From positions 558,001 to 622,000 of the forward strand of contig NZ_BDCI01000002.1 in NCBI RefSeq assembly GCF_001613425.1: 64,000 nt of DNA, read 5' to 3'. Under the pieces are notes generated by a model that saw only the letters and a program-made list of their open reading frames with translations, did not search any database and was not told the DNA's origin. This DNA comes from Nocardia vulneris. GTDB lineage: Bacteria > Actinomycetota > Actinomycetes > Mycobacteriales > Mycobacteriaceae. Of the stretch, positions 44,673-54,161 are shown in pieces; the first letter of the stretch is position 1, and each line of letters begins with the position of its first letter. A program made the translations under genes and the position numbers.

Positions 44673-45323
44673 ATGACCTACTCCGAATCCATACCCGTCG
44701 CCAAGACACTGCATGCGCCCACCGGCTATCTGTGCGGGCTCACCTGGGACGGCTCGATGCTGTGGCATTCCGACCAGAACGCGAAAGCGATCTATGCCCT
44801 CGACCCGTCCGACGGCACGGTCCTTCGAACGTGGGCCTGCGCCCGGGTCCGAGCGGACCTCGCCTACGACGGCGCCCGGCTGCTCCAGGTCGGCGGGCAC
44901 CCCAAGCGGCTCGTGCTCCTCGATCCGGACACCGGGGAATCCGTCGGCGAGAAGGCGGTACTCCCGTCCAGTGGCAGGCTGACCGGAATCGAGTTCGGCC
45001 CCGAGGGACTGTGGCTGTGCTTGCGCGGGCCGACCGTCGTGCAGCTGCGGAACTACGCGACCATGGAGATCGAACGCGAATACCCGACCGGTGGCGAATC
45101 CCCTTCGGGTCTCACCTATGTCGACGGCATGGTGCTGCACGGCGACTTCGGCGATGCGCTGGTGCGCGCGCTCGACGCGCGCACCGGCGCGCAGATCGGT
45201 TCGTTCCGCGTCCCCGGCCATCCGACCGGAATGACCTGGGACGGTAGTCATCTCTGGTATTGCGACTTCCCCGCCCGCGCGCTGCGCGCCGTCGAACTCG
45301 ACGCCGTGCTCAATCGAGCATAG
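44673..45323 (+). CDS. beta-propeller protein (glutamine cyclotransferase/YncE-like)
   Basis: This 216-residue protein has repeated blades ending in motifs such as GLTWDGSMLWHSDQ, IEFGPEGLWLCLRG, SGLTYVDGMVLHGD and GMTWDGSHLWYCD. It has no signal peptide, so it should be cytoplasmic, unlike most glutaminyl cyclases of this fold. Function is unknown; possible roles include binding or guiding a pathway intermediate. ATG at 44673 follows AGGAGAG at 44658-44664. It is divergent from the sulfur operon and its stop overlaps the UbiB-like gene's 3' end by 14 bases. Confidence 0.65.
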   Translation: MTYSESIPVAKTLHAPTGYLCGLTWDGSMLWHSDQNAKAIYALDPSDGTVLRTWACARVRADLAYDGARLLQVGGHPKRLVLLDPDTGESVGEKAVLPSSGRLTGIEFGPEGLWLCLRGPTVVQLRNYATMEIEREYPTGGESPSGLTYVDGMVLHGDFGDALVRALDARTGAQIGSFRVPGHPTGMTWDGSHLWYCDFPARALRAVELDAVLNRA

Positions 45324-46608
45324 AACGGCCGCCTTCGGTACCGAACAGGCCGCGCATGAGCTGCGGCTTGGCCGCCTCCTGGAAATCCATGTCCGGATCG
45401 AGGTCCCGGATGGTCCCCTCGATCACCAGCAACGACAGCAGCGGGAAGACCAGCTCGGACGCGGCGTTGATGCCGAAGCGGCGCTGCAGGTCGAACATTT
45501 CCATGGCGAAGGCGATCAGGCTGAATTCGCTGGCCGCCTGACCGTGGCTGCGTTCGACCAGGTCGGCCATCCGCACCGTGAACCCCTCGAGATCGGCGTC
45601 CGCGGCGATGTGGGCGGCACTCTGGATCACGATCTCCGCGGCATGCCGCCCGCGTCCGATCGCCATGTTCATGAAGAATTCGGCGAACAGGCGCCGCAGG
45701 CGATCGGTGAGCTGGACGCTGAAGCCCGCGTCGAGCACCACCACCTGGGCGCTGCGGGTGAAGTAGAGATTGCCGGGATGCATGTCGCAGTGCACGAATC
45801 CGTCGACGAAGAGCATCTGGTACATCGCGGCCATGCCCGAAGCCGCGAAGCGCCGGCGGGCCGCCGGGGAACAGTGCTCGGCCGTGTCCACCGCCAAGCC
45901 CGGGATGAACTCCATCACGATGCATCGGGGACGGCAGGCCTCGGGGTAGACCTTCGGCACCCAGACCCGCGGCACCTCGGAGAGGTTCTTGCGCAACCGC
46001 CGCAGATTGTCGGCCTCGCGCTCGAAGTCGAGCTGACCCAGGATGGCGTCCGCCATATTCGCGACGACCTCCGTCACCGGAACGCCGCGAAAAATCGGTA
46101 GTCGAGCGACGAAGGCTGCACCGCCGCGGATCAGCGCGAGATCGGCGGACATGGTCTGCTCGATACCGGGCCTGCGCAGTTTGACCGCGACATCCTGGCC
46201 GGAGCGCAACCGCGCCCGATACACCGAGGCCACGCTGCCGGAGGCGACCGGCCGGGTATCGAGCGAGGCGAAAACGTCGTCCACCTCCGCGCCGTAGGCC
46301 TCGGTCAGTGCCACCGCGGTGTGCGCGGCGTCCAGTGGCGCAACGGAATCCTGCAGCAGCGACAGCTCGTCACACAGCGCCGGCGGCAACAGATCGCGGC
46401 GAGTGCCGAGCACCTGACCCGCTTTGACGAAGGTCGGACCGAGCAACATCAACAGCGCGACGAGCCGCCGATAGACGTGCCGCCGACCGGACTCGGGGCC
46501 GTAGCGCAACCGGCGGACCACACCACCCGGTATCGCCGGGACGGCCACCGCGACAACGGTGCCGGTGACGCGCATTGCCCGCAGCGTGAGCGCGAATCCT
46601 GCTCGCAT
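45310..46608 (-). CDS. ABC1/UbiB-family atypical kinase
   Basis: The 432-residue protein has the ABC1/UbiB marker FVKAGQ (the KxGQ motif), an Ala-rich nucleotide loop VASVYRARLRSG with VKLRRPG, the catalytic loop FVHCDMHPGN and the metal motif LDAGFS, which replaces the usual DFG by DAG. The family affects quinone and isoprenoid-lipid metabolism and may extract lipids rather than phosphorylate proteins. A hydrophobic stretch near residue 15 could attach it to the membrane. ATG at 46608 follows GGGAG. It shares a transcript with the upstream adenosine deaminase, 18 bases away. Its use in an enediyne cluster is unclear. Confidence 0.87.
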   Translation of the reverse strand: MRAGFALTLRAMRVTGTVVAVAVPAIPGGVVRRLRYGPESGRRHVYRRLVALLMLLGPTFVKAGQVLGTRRDLLPPALCDELSLLQDSVAPLDAAHTAVALTEAYGAEVDDVFASLDTRPVASGSVASVYRARLRSGQDVAVKLRRPGIEQTMSADLALIRGGAAFVARLPIFRGVPVTEVVANMADAILGQLDFEREADNLRRLRKNLSEVPRVWVPKVYPEACRPRCIVMEFIPGLAVDTAEHCSPAARRRFAASGMAAMYQMLFVDGFVHCDMHPGNLYFTRSAQVVVLDAGFSVQLTDRLRRLFAEFFMNMAIGRGRHAAEIVIQSAAHIAADADLEGFTVRMADLVERSHGQAASEFSLIAFAMEMFDLQRRFGINAASELVFPLLSLLVIEGTIRDLDPDMDFQEAAKPQLMRGLFGTEGGRSMLD

Positions 46609-46626
46609 ATCTCATCTCCCTGTTCT

Positions 46627-47703
46627 CTACCGTTGTTCGAGCCGCGCCCGCGCCTGCGCGAGATCACGACGAATTTCCGCGGCCACGCCGGGCGGACAGA
46701 AGGCCGCATCGATCCCGGTCGCCACCAGGTCGACGAGTGCGGCGACCGACATGCCCAGCCGGTCGTGGCACAGCTGGTATTCGCGGTTCAACGACGTACC
46801 GAACATCCCCGGATCGTCGGCGCCGAGCGTGACCGGGACACCCGCGGCGAGTAGCGCGGGCAGTGGATGCTCGTCGAATGTCGGCACCGCACCGGTGCGG
46901 ACATTCGACGACGGGCAGACCTCGAGGGTGATATTCCGTTCCGCCAGATAATCGAGCAGCTCACGGTCGGTCACAGCCCGGATGCCGTGCCCGATCCGCT
47001 CCGCGCCCAGATCCCGCGCGGCAGACCAGATTTCACCGGCGTCGGCGACTTCTCCTGCATGCGGCACCGCGTGCAGCCCACTGGCCCTTGCCTTTTCGAA
47101 CGCGGCGCGGAACAGCCGGCGCGGTGCACCGAGTTCCGGACCGCCCAGCCCGAACCCCACCGTACCCTCGGGCTGGTGGTGCAGTATCCAGTCCAGGGTG
47201 GCGAAGGCACCGGCGATACCGTCATCGGCCGACGCGTCGAAGATCCAATTCAGGTGGATGCCATGGCGTTCGGCCACTAGCCGGCGTCCGGTCGCCAGCG
47301 CCTCGGCGAGTTCGACCGCGGCGATGCCCCTGCGCAGATGCGACAGTGGCGTCACGGTCACCTCGGCATAGCGCACATTGTCCAGCGCGAGCTGGTCGCC
47401 GAGACCGGTCACCAGCGCCACCACCGCGGCACCGCTGGTGACCAACCTGTTGACCGCGGTGTACACCTCGATGAAATGCGCGAAATCGGTGAATCGGTAA
47501 TACCGGCGCAATTCGGCGGGCTCGGCCGGCACCCCGACATCCGGTCGGCCCGCGGCCAATTCGGCCACCGTCTCCACCGTCGCCGAACCCAGCAGGTGCA
47601 CATGCAATTCCACCTTCGGCAGCGCCGCGAGCAAGGCCGCCGCGGACTGCCCGTCGCCGGGCACCGCGCCGCCGCTCGGCTCCGTCCGGTGCGGCGTGAC
47701 CAT
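46627..47703 (-). CDS. adenosine deaminase-family protein
   Basis: The 358-residue protein has the metal-binding HVH in ELHVHLLG, the HAGE active-site motif, GHGI, and the Asp pair in GADDPGMF, all features of the adenosine/adenine/AMP deaminase superfamily. Adenosine, aminodeoxyfutalosine or another purine could be the substrate. ATG at 47703 was chosen for the AGGGGG site upstream. With a methyltransferase-rich cluster, it might remove adenosine made from S-adenosylhomocysteine, but that is speculative. It lies upstream of the UbiB-like gene. Confidence 0.87.
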   Translation of the reverse strand: MVTPHRTEPSGGAVPGDGQSAAALLAALPKVELHVHLLGSATVETVAELAAGRPDVGVPAEPAELRRYYRFTDFAHFIEVYTAVNRLVTSGAAVVALVTGLGDQLALDNVRYAEVTVTPLSHLRRGIAAVELAEALATGRRLVAERHGIHLNWIFDASADDGIAGAFATLDWILHHQPEGTVGFGLGGPELGAPRRLFRAAFEKARASGLHAVPHAGEVADAGEIWSAARDLGAERIGHGIRAVTDRELLDYLAERNITLEVCPSSNVRTGAVPTFDEHPLPALLAAGVPVTLGADDPGMFGTSLNREYQLCHDRLGMSVAALVDLVATGIDAAFCPPGVAAEIRRDLAQARARLEQR

Positions 47704-48051
47704 CCGAAACCCCCTGGATAGCAGCGGCATCCGCTTCGCACGGCGTGCCACGAGGCCGACTCGGGGCCGGAACCGGCCGCCAGATACACCATAGCTTTTT
47801 GAAGCCAACTGCCGAGGCGGAACGAATAGCCCAATCGGACCGAACACCGCAGAACCCCTGCGGCAGCCGCCACGAGGATGCCCGACGGCAGAACCGAAAG
47901 GGGCAGAGCCGCAGAATCTGCAGAAAACTTATGTAACATATAGCTAGTTGGAATGTCGCGGACGCACGGCGGCGATGGCTGGCCGACCGGGCGCACAGGC
48001 GACGGAGTTGAACGGCTCATCCGGCCGAGCCCATCGTGGAAGAGGTCCCCC
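47704..48051. promoter_or_regulatory. divergent control region with a cluster box
   Basis: This 348-base gap separates the adenosine deaminase gene and the aminotransferase gene. It has no credible gene. The cluster box ACTTATGTAACATATAG (47927-47943, plus strand) matches the 63820-63836 site in 14 of 17 positions, the best match found. It lies about 108 bases upstream of the aminotransferase start, whose ribosome site is GGAAGAGG at 48038-48045. Confidence 0.55.
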
Positions 48052-49380
48052 ATGAACGGCGCCGTGGATCCCACCCTGCAGCATCGAGCGGCGACGATCA
48101 CCGCCGAACCGCCGCGCAGCCTGCGCACCGCGACCTGGCCCGAGATACGCAGGTTGTTCGCACTGGATCCGGGCGCCATCCATCTCAACACCGGCACCGT
48201 CGGCGCGATGCCGCACGCCGTGCTCGACACCGTCGACCGGGTGACCAGACACTGGGCCGGCGGACTCGGCGATGTCTATCCGCCGGGGATGTACCAGGAC
48301 CACCGGGCGGTGATCGCCAAGTCCTACGGGGTCGATCAGGACGAGATGGTGATCACCCACAACGCGACCGAAGGCGTCGCGCGGGTCATCCACGGCTTGG
48401 ATCTGCACGCCGGCGACGAGGTCGTCACCACCACGCACGAGTGCTACTCCGTGCTGTCGAATTTCAACCTGCTGCGCAACCGTTTCGGCGTCACGCTGAA
48501 GACGATCACCCTGCCCACCGGATTCGACGTGCGCGCCGAACAGATCGTCGAACTGTTCGAGGCGGCGATCACCCCGCGCACGAAAGTGCTTGCCTTCGCG
48601 GGGATCACGCTGTTCACCGGCACCAAACTGCCGATGCGCGCCCTGTGCGAGCTCGCGCACCGGCACGGACTGATCACGGTGATCGACGGCGCGCTGCTAC
48701 CCGGCATGCTCGATATCGACATGCGGGCCATCGGTGCGGATTTCATCTCCTGCTCCGGCTCCAAGTTCCAGTGCGGCCCGCTGGGCACCGGATTGCTCTA
48801 CGTGCGCAACAAGATTCATCCCGAACACAATCCGCTGCCGCTGCCCACCTTCTGGCCGATCATCTCCACCTGGTATCCGATGAAGGGCAGCCCGCCGCCC
48901 CGGACGCGGACCTCGATCGAGAGCGACAACATGGCCGACTATCTGCAGAGCGCGGGTAGTGCCAGCATCGCCCGCGGGGCCGCGCTCGCCACGGCCTGCC
49001 AGATGTGGGACGAGATCGGCCGGAGCCGGATCGAACGAAGGATCATGCGGCTGGCGGATTATGCGCGCGATCGCGTCGCTCAGCGTTTCGGGCGCGAGGC
49101 GATGTACTCGCCCGGCGCGGACCCCCAGTTGCAGTCACCGTTGATCGCCTTCCATCCCTTCCGCCGGCCGGAAGACGCGTGGAATGTGAAAAAGATCCAC
49201 GAATTCACCATGCGGCTGCAGCGGGAGCACCGGCTCTTCACCAGGTGGACCGAGTTCGACGTGGCCGGATCACCACACCAGCATTACGCGTCGCGGATCA
49301 CGACACACATCTTCAACGACTACGACGAGATCGATCAGGCCGTCGACATCATGGCCAGGCTTGCCGAGGAGATGTCATGA
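48052..49380 (+). CDS. class V aminotransferase (isopenicillin N epimerase-like)
   Basis: This 442-residue PLP enzyme has the class V start IHLNTGTVGAMPHAVLDTV, a substrate loop in HNATEGVARVIHGL, and the PLP lysine in SGSKFQCGP. It groups by pattern with isopenicillin N epimerase-like proteins and not with SufS. Such proteins act on amino acids by transamination, racemisation or C-S cleavage (EgtE-like). ATG at 48052 was chosen with GGAAGAGG six bases upstream, not the longer frame at 47953. Its stop overlaps the binding-protein gene by ATGA. Its role in the pathway is unknown; a C-S lyase function would fit the sulfur theme. Confidence 0.85.
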   Translation: MNGAVDPTLQHRAATITAEPPRSLRTATWPEIRRLFALDPGAIHLNTGTVGAMPHAVLDTVDRVTRHWAGGLGDVYPPGMYQDHRAVIAKSYGVDQDEMVITHNATEGVARVIHGLDLHAGDEVVTTTHECYSVLSNFNLLRNRFGVTLKTITLPTGFDVRAEQIVELFEAAITPRTKVLAFAGITLFTGTKLPMRALCELAHRHGLITVIDGALLPGMLDIDMRAIGADFISCSGSKFQCGPLGTGLLYVRNKIHPEHNPLPLPTFWPIISTWYPMKGSPPPRTRTSIESDNMADYLQSAGSASIARGAALATACQMWDEIGRSRIERRIMRLADYARDRVAQRFGREAMYSPGADPQLQSPLIAFHPFRRPEDAWNVKKIHEFTMRLQREHRLFTRWTEFDVAGSPHQHYASRITTHIFNDYDEIDQAVDIMARLAEEMS

Positions 49381-51134
49381 CCGAGCCTGCGGCCCTGCGG
49401 CTGTACGGTCCCGGCGTGCTCGACCAGTTGGATCCGGTGTGCTGCCCGAGATTCCCGATCGACCAGGTGGTCCGGCTCTTCGCCCGGCAGCTGTTCACCT
49501 ATCGGACGCAGGCCGATCTGCGGAATTGGCAGGCCGTGGCGCCGACACCGGATCTGGCCGCCGAGATTCCCTCCATGTACAACGCCGGAATGGGCGCGAG
49601 CCACACGAGCTACGTGGTCCATCTGCGCCCGGACGTCTGCTGGGACAGCGACCCCGAGCGCCCGGTCACCACGTCCGACGTGGTCCGGGGCTTCAAGCGA
49701 ATGGGTAACCCGCTGCGCCGCAGCGCGTTGCTGTCCTACTTCACCGACACCATCAGAGGCATGGCGCAGTTCTGCGACGACTACGCCGCCGCGTTCGCCG
49801 GTGCCGACCCCACCGCGCACGAACTGGCCGAGTATCAGCGGGCCCATGACATTCCGGGCCTGCTGGTGCTCGACGACACCACGATCGTGTTCGAATTGCG
49901 CAGGCCCGCGTTGGATTTCATCGATATGCTGACGCTGCCCTGCACCTCCCCCGCGCCGGTCGAATACGACTCGTTCGTGCCGGGCAGCGTGGAGCTGAGC
50001 CGCAATATCCGATCCACCGGTCCGTACCGGCCGATCGATTTCACCCCCGGCCGAGAACTACATTTGAGCCGGAACCCGGTGTGGCGCGCGAAGTCCGATC
50101 CCGTCCGGCACCGGCATGTCGAAGCCGTCGAGGTCATCGCCGAACAGGTCACCGCCGCCGACGTCGCACACCGAATCCGCTCGGACGAAGCGGATCTGGC
50201 GTGGGGCCTGCGCCTCGCGGATCCCGCGATGCCCGCCGACCATGATCTCGGTTTCGCCCTGGACCCCTACCTGGTGTTCAACACCCGCAGCCCCCATGCC
50301 GCGGGGGCGTTGCGGAAAGTACAGGTGCGCCAGGCGATATCCCTGGCGATCGACAAGGCCGCCATCGCGGCCGGCGTCGCCACCCTGGGCCGCAACACGA
50401 TCATCCGGATCGCGGGCTCGATCGTCCCGCCGCACAACGACGGTCACCAGGACCTCGATCCCTATGCGACGCCGGATCATCGCGGCGACCCGGCCACGTG
50501 CGCGGCGATGCTGGCCGCCGCAGGTCATCCGGACGAGCTGACGCTCACCGCGGTCCATCCGGGCACCGAGCACGCTCGCCTGGTCGCCCAGCGCTACGCC
50601 GCCGACCTGGCCGAAGCCGGAATCACCGTCGTGCCGGTCGAATTCACCGTTCCTGAATATCTGGATCTGCTGGCGGACCCGGCCCGGGCGGCGGCCGGCG
50701 AATGGGATATCGCCCTCGCCTCGTGGGCACCCACCTGGATGCACGACAACGGCCGCGTCTTCCTCCAGCCGTTGCTGCACTCCGACTCCCCCGCCAACCT
50801 CGGCCGCTATCGCAATCCCGAAGTGGACGCCCTGATCGAACGGGCACTCGCCGCGGCGGAGGACCGCGTGACGGCCGAGGCCGCCTGGCGCAAAGCCGAA
50901 CTCGTCGCACTGGCCGACGCCCCGATCATCCCGCTGCTCTTCCAGGTGCCCGCGTCCCGGGAACTGTGCGGTCGCCGCGTGCGGGCTGCCGCCATGCTGC
51001 CCGCGCACGGTTTCGCGATCGACCTGACCACGCCGCGGCTGGACCCCGCCCTCGACGGCATGAACGGGCACTCCGACCAGGAGATGCCCGCGATGATCCT
51101 CACCCTCATGGGCGCCATCGAAAAGTGGATGTGA
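49377..51134 (+). CDS. solute-binding-protein paralogue 1, without signal peptide
   Basis: This 585-residue protein is a family 5 (SBP_bac_5) peptide/nickel-binding-type protein with an early ALRLYGPGVLDQLDPV, VVHLRPDVCW, SDVVRGFKRM and a late WDIALASWAP. Family members are normally exported and capture peptides, but here the first 30 residues carry no hydrophobic helix and no lipobox, so it should remain in the cytoplasm. No ABC permease or ATPase is nearby. The start of the last gene in the window (63884) is similar. It is coupled to the aminotransferase and precedes a histidine kinase by 13 bases. It may bind the enediyne or a precursor, an inference. Confidence 0.85.
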   Translation: MTEPAALRLYGPGVLDQLDPVCCPRFPIDQVVRLFARQLFTYRTQADLRNWQAVAPTPDLAAEIPSMYNAGMGASHTSYVVHLRPDVCWDSDPERPVTTSDVVRGFKRMGNPLRRSALLSYFTDTIRGMAQFCDDYAAAFAGADPTAHELAEYQRAHDIPGLLVLDDTTIVFELRRPALDFIDMLTLPCTSPAPVEYDSFVPGSVELSRNIRSTGPYRPIDFTPGRELHLSRNPVWRAKSDPVRHRHVEAVEVIAEQVTAADVAHRIRSDEADLAWGLRLADPAMPADHDLGFALDPYLVFNTRSPHAAGALRKVQVRQAISLAIDKAAIAAGVATLGRNTIIRIAGSIVPPHNDGHQDLDPYATPDHRGDPATCAAMLAAAGHPDELTLTAVHPGTEHARLVAQRYAADLAEAGITVVPVEFTVPEYLDLLADPARAAAGEWDIALASWAPTWMHDNGRVFLQPLLHSDSPANLGRYRNPEVDALIERALAAAEDRVTAEAAWRKAELVALADAPIIPLLFQVPASRELCGRRVRAAAMLPAHGFAIDLTTPRLDPALDGMNGHSDQEMPAMILTLMGAIEKWM

Positions 51135-51147
51135 AGGGAGCGCGGAA

Positions 51148-52773
51148 GTGGACGAGTACGACGCCCAACTGCTCACCACGATTGCCGCAGGCACCGCCGT
51201 ATCCCTGTGGGCGGCAGCGGGTCCGGAAGCCAACTATGCGGTGAGACTGTGGACCCGTGGCGCCGAAAGGCTGTACGGGTACTCGAGTGCGGAGATCCTC
51301 GGCGAGAGCTATATCGACCTGTTGATCAATCGGCTCGAGCATGACCGGGCGATCGCCGAGCACAAAGAGATAGTGCGATCCGGCGTCGAGATCCGGAGCC
51401 TGGTCGACGATGTGATGCACTCCGGCTCGGAGCGCTTGCTGCTGACGATTCGATTTCCGCTGTTCGACAGGGCAACCAACGCACATCTGCTCGCCGAGGC
51501 GGGTATCGACGTCACCGATATCTCCCTCGAGGATGCGGCGCGACTCACCAAAACCCGCGCAGAGGCCGTCCACATCAGCGAAAGCGCTGCGCGCGAGGAC
51601 CTTTCGGAGCAGCTGCGGCGGCTCGTGGGCGCGATGACACTGTCCGGAACCGGCGAGGACGAGCGCGCCGCCCTCGCCCTGGGCATGGAGCTGCTGCGGC
51701 AGGCGCTCAATGTGCCGGCCGAATCGAGTGTCTGGCACGCCGACGAGGGCGGGCAATTCAGCGAAGTGTTCCGTAGCGGCGGCTGGGTCATGCCGGCCGG
51801 CTTGGACATCGGCCGCGCGCTCGACTGGTTCGCGTCGAACACCAAATCCATTCTGCACGACTCGAAGTCCCGCCCGCACCGGCTGCTCAAGCAACTCTTC
51901 GACACCTACCAGGGGCCGTTGGACACGGTCGGTTTGATTCCGCTGCACGCCGAAGGCGAGTTCCTCGGACTGCACGTGCTCCGCGTGGCCGCCCCCCATG
52001 CTTTCACCCAGCTGGAACGTGACGCGCTGCCGGTCTTGTCGTCGACCGTGCTGGCGAGCGCGCGCCTGGCCGCCGAGATCCGCAGGCGGCGGGAAGAGGC
52101 CGCCGAATCGCGCGCCGAGGCGACCAGACTACGACTCAACGGTGACTTCGCCCATCGCATACGCAAAGCGGTGGACCCGATCCTGCGCAATGTCCATGCG
52201 ATACGCGAGGAACTCCATCTGCGCGGGGTGGAGATAGACGGCGAACTCGCGCAGTGGATCGACGATATCACCGAGGGTTGCACCGAGCTGGCCCGCGCGC
52301 CCGCAGAACTGCATCGTGCGCAGAAGGTGGCGCAAATCAGTGTGCGCGGCGTATTGACCGCACTGCGCAATCGACTCGGCCTGGAATTTCCGGACAGCAC
52401 CATCGAACTCGATATCGATGGCCTCGCCGGCGTTCTCGTTCGTGGTGTCAAAGGCGATGTCACCGCCTTGTTCGAGAACCTGCTCTACAACGCGATCGAA
52501 GCCATGCACACCAGAGGACGGGTGTTCGTGAGCGGGACGGTGACCGGCAGGTCCGTCTCCATCGTGGTGTCGGATGAGGGCCCGGGCATCAAAGCCGAGG
52601 ACGTCGAAGGAATCTTCCAATTGGGATTCTCGCGAAAGGGCGAAGGTCGCGGGCTCGGCTTGGCGCGGGCCAGAGAAATCGTGACAGACCTGGGCGGCAA
52701 GATCACGGTCGATATCGACCGTGCACCCGGCGCCACTTTTCTGATAGTGCTGCCAACCTGCAGGAGGTCGTAG
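51148..52773 (+). CDS. soluble PAS-GAF sensor histidine kinase
   Basis: This 541-residue protein has a PAS domain at about 20-130 (TRGAERLYGYSSAEILGESY), a GAF-like middle (160-310), a possible phosphoacceptor helix around FAHRIRKAVDPILRNV and a HATPase domain with NLLYNAIEAM, DEGPGI and GEGRGLGLARAREIV. No membrane helix is present, so it senses a cytoplasmic signal. The start is GTG at 51148 with AAGGGAG seven bases upstream. It follows the signal-less binding protein and precedes the response regulator by one base, so the binding protein may inform the kinase. The phosphorylated residue is inferred. Confidence 0.85.
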   Translation: MDEYDAQLLTTIAAGTAVSLWAAAGPEANYAVRLWTRGAERLYGYSSAEILGESYIDLLINRLEHDRAIAEHKEIVRSGVEIRSLVDDVMHSGSERLLLTIRFPLFDRATNAHLLAEAGIDVTDISLEDAARLTKTRAEAVHISESAAREDLSEQLRRLVGAMTLSGTGEDERAALALGMELLRQALNVPAESSVWHADEGGQFSEVFRSGGWVMPAGLDIGRALDWFASNTKSILHDSKSRPHRLLKQLFDTYQGPLDTVGLIPLHAEGEFLGLHVLRVAAPHAFTQLERDALPVLSSTVLASARLAAEIRRRREEAAESRAEATRLRLNGDFAHRIRKAVDPILRNVHAIREELHLRGVEIDGELAQWIDDITEGCTELARAPAELHRAQKVAQISVRGVLTALRNRLGLEFPDSTIELDIDGLAGVLVRGVKGDVTALFENLLYNAIEAMHTRGRVFVSGTVTGRSVSIVVSDEGPGIKAEDVEGIFQLGFSRKGEGRGLGLARAREIVTDLGGKITVDIDRAPGATFLIVLPTCRRS

Positions 52774-53457
52774 ATGGCGATCGTGTTGTTACTCGAGGAC
52801 AATCTCAAATTCGCCCGGGCGGTACAGCGGGTGCTGCGCGGGCACGAGGTCCGGCATGTAACCAGAGTCGATGCGGCGATCGACGAACTCCAGCGCCCCG
52901 ACGTGGATTGCGCATTGATCGACCTCAATCTCACCGACGAGGACGATTATTCGGGTTATGAGGTCCTGTCGTACATCCTGCGGAACCGACCCGATCTGCC
53001 GCGCGCGGTGGTGACCGGCTCGCGTCTGAAAGGTGCGATCAGCAAGAACATCCTGCTCCGGTACGGTGTCGGCGATATCGTGATCAAGGGCGATGTCGAC
53101 CGGGAGGGTTACGGCACAACGGATCTCATCGACACGGTGAGTGATCTGCTCGTGGGCTCGGATCGGCGGCGGCGGGAAACGGCGCGCAACGAGGTCGCAT
53201 CGATATCGCTCGCGGCGCAGACCGAGCTGCGCCGGCGCATCGCCGGGCTCCAGCAACTCGCGGAGCAACTACGCAGCGGCGCCAAGCGCCGCGACCCCAC
53301 GGTGAACAGCCGCACCGCGCTGACCCGGCGGGCCGAGAAACTGATCGAGCTGGAGGCGGCGGCGAAAGCCAGGTGCGACGTCGTCGCCCTGAGCGAGCTG
53401 GCACACGAGGTGGAATTGTTCGAGGCGGAATCGGCGAGGGTACTCGGTGATTCGTAG
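52774..53457 (+). CDS. response regulator with a helical output region, no HTH
   Basis: The 227-residue protein has a receiver domain (LLLEDNLKFA with acidic residues, phosphoacceptor Asp in ALIDLNL, and Lys in IVIKGD). The remaining 110 residues are charged and helical, probably a coiled coil, and no DNA-binding domain is recognisable. It would signal by protein contact, not directly on a promoter. ATG at 52774 follows AGGAGG. It is the partner of the soluble kinase before it and overlaps the next small gene by 11 bases. Confidence 0.83.
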   Translation: MAIVLLLEDNLKFARAVQRVLRGHEVRHVTRVDAAIDELQRPDVDCALIDLNLTDEDDYSGYEVLSYILRNRPDLPRAVVTGSRLKGAISKNILLRYGVGDIVIKGDVDREGYGTTDLIDTVSDLLVGSDRRRRETARNEVASISLAAQTELRRRIAGLQQLAEQLRSGAKRRDPTVNSRTALTRRAEKLIELEAAAKARCDVVALSELAHEVELFEAESARVLGDS

Positions 53458-53821
53458 GATCAGTGCCAGTCTCGGCCAGGTACATCCCGGCGCCTACTAC
53501 CTGGCCAGCGCAGTAGTACTTTCGCTGGCGGCGAATACGTTCACCGAGGCCTACGGCGCGGTGCCCGCTCCGCCGAATCAGTTGTCCCTGTTGCTGTGTG
53601 CGCTCGCGGCATTCGTGTCGTCGGTGGCATTGTCGACGTTGGGCTGGCGCATCGAAACCATCCGCTCGCTGGCCATGGAGCGTTCCGCGGACGTCGGTCT
53701 GCCGTCGCGACATCTCATCGGCGAAGCGACGCAGGCGTTCTTCGTCGAGGTATTCGCGAAAATGACGGTCGGAGTTGTCACAGCGATAATGTCGATCGTT
53801 TTCATGCTCGCACGCTGGTAG
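53447..53821 (+). CDS. small membrane protein of the signalling operon
   Basis: The 124-residue protein has two or three hydrophobic segments (YYLASAVVLSLAAN, LLLCALAAFVSSVALSTL and TVGVVTAIMSIVFMLA) separated by a charged stretch. The start is GTG at 53447, inside the response regulator gene. No family was recognised. It may be the membrane target or tether of the response regulator. It ends the aminotransferase-binding protein-kinase-regulator operon. Confidence 0.6.
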   Translation: MIRRISASLGQVHPGAYYLASAVVLSLAANTFTEAYGAVPAPPNQLSLLLCALAAFVSSVALSTLGWRIETIRSLAMERSADVGLPSRHLIGEATQAFFVEVFAKMTVGVVTAIMSIVFMLARW

Positions 53822-54161
53822 GCAGACTCTCGCAAACATTCAGCACAATTCGACCCCCGCGCGATAACGGCTGTCTCGCATCGATGCACGACTCGCAGAG
53901 CAGCTTTCGATGCGGGGGTTCCAGCGCGCGCCGGCCCCGGCGTGGTGCCGCGCCGCGCATCGCGCAGCAATACTCTGCACACCGCGCTGACCACCTCTTT
54001 TCACCGATATCGAGACTCGGAAACACTCTTGCTTCACTTCCATGGCGACCTTCAAGTAACTTCACTAAAATATAATTACCTCTTGAAGAGCCGCCCCACC
54101 GGCAGTAAAGTAGGGGTAGTAGAGGTCCGCAGACTGAAGACCGAATGAGATAGGGAGTCCC
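53822..54161. promoter_or_regulatory. intergenic region with a cluster box before the EF-hand gene
   Basis: This 340-base gap has no credible gene. The cluster box ACTTCACTAAAATATAA (54059-54075) matches the 63820-63836 site in 12 of 17 positions. The sequence around it is flanked by CTTCAAG and CTTGAAG, a widely spaced inverted repeat. AAGTAACTTC at 54054-54063 is the same as in the desulfurase promoter. The EF-hand gene starts 87 bases downstream. Confidence 0.55.

Noticed and set aside
49377..51134. Peptide or nickel import system
   Set aside because: There is a binding-protein fold but no signal peptide, permease or ATPase in the neighbourhood.
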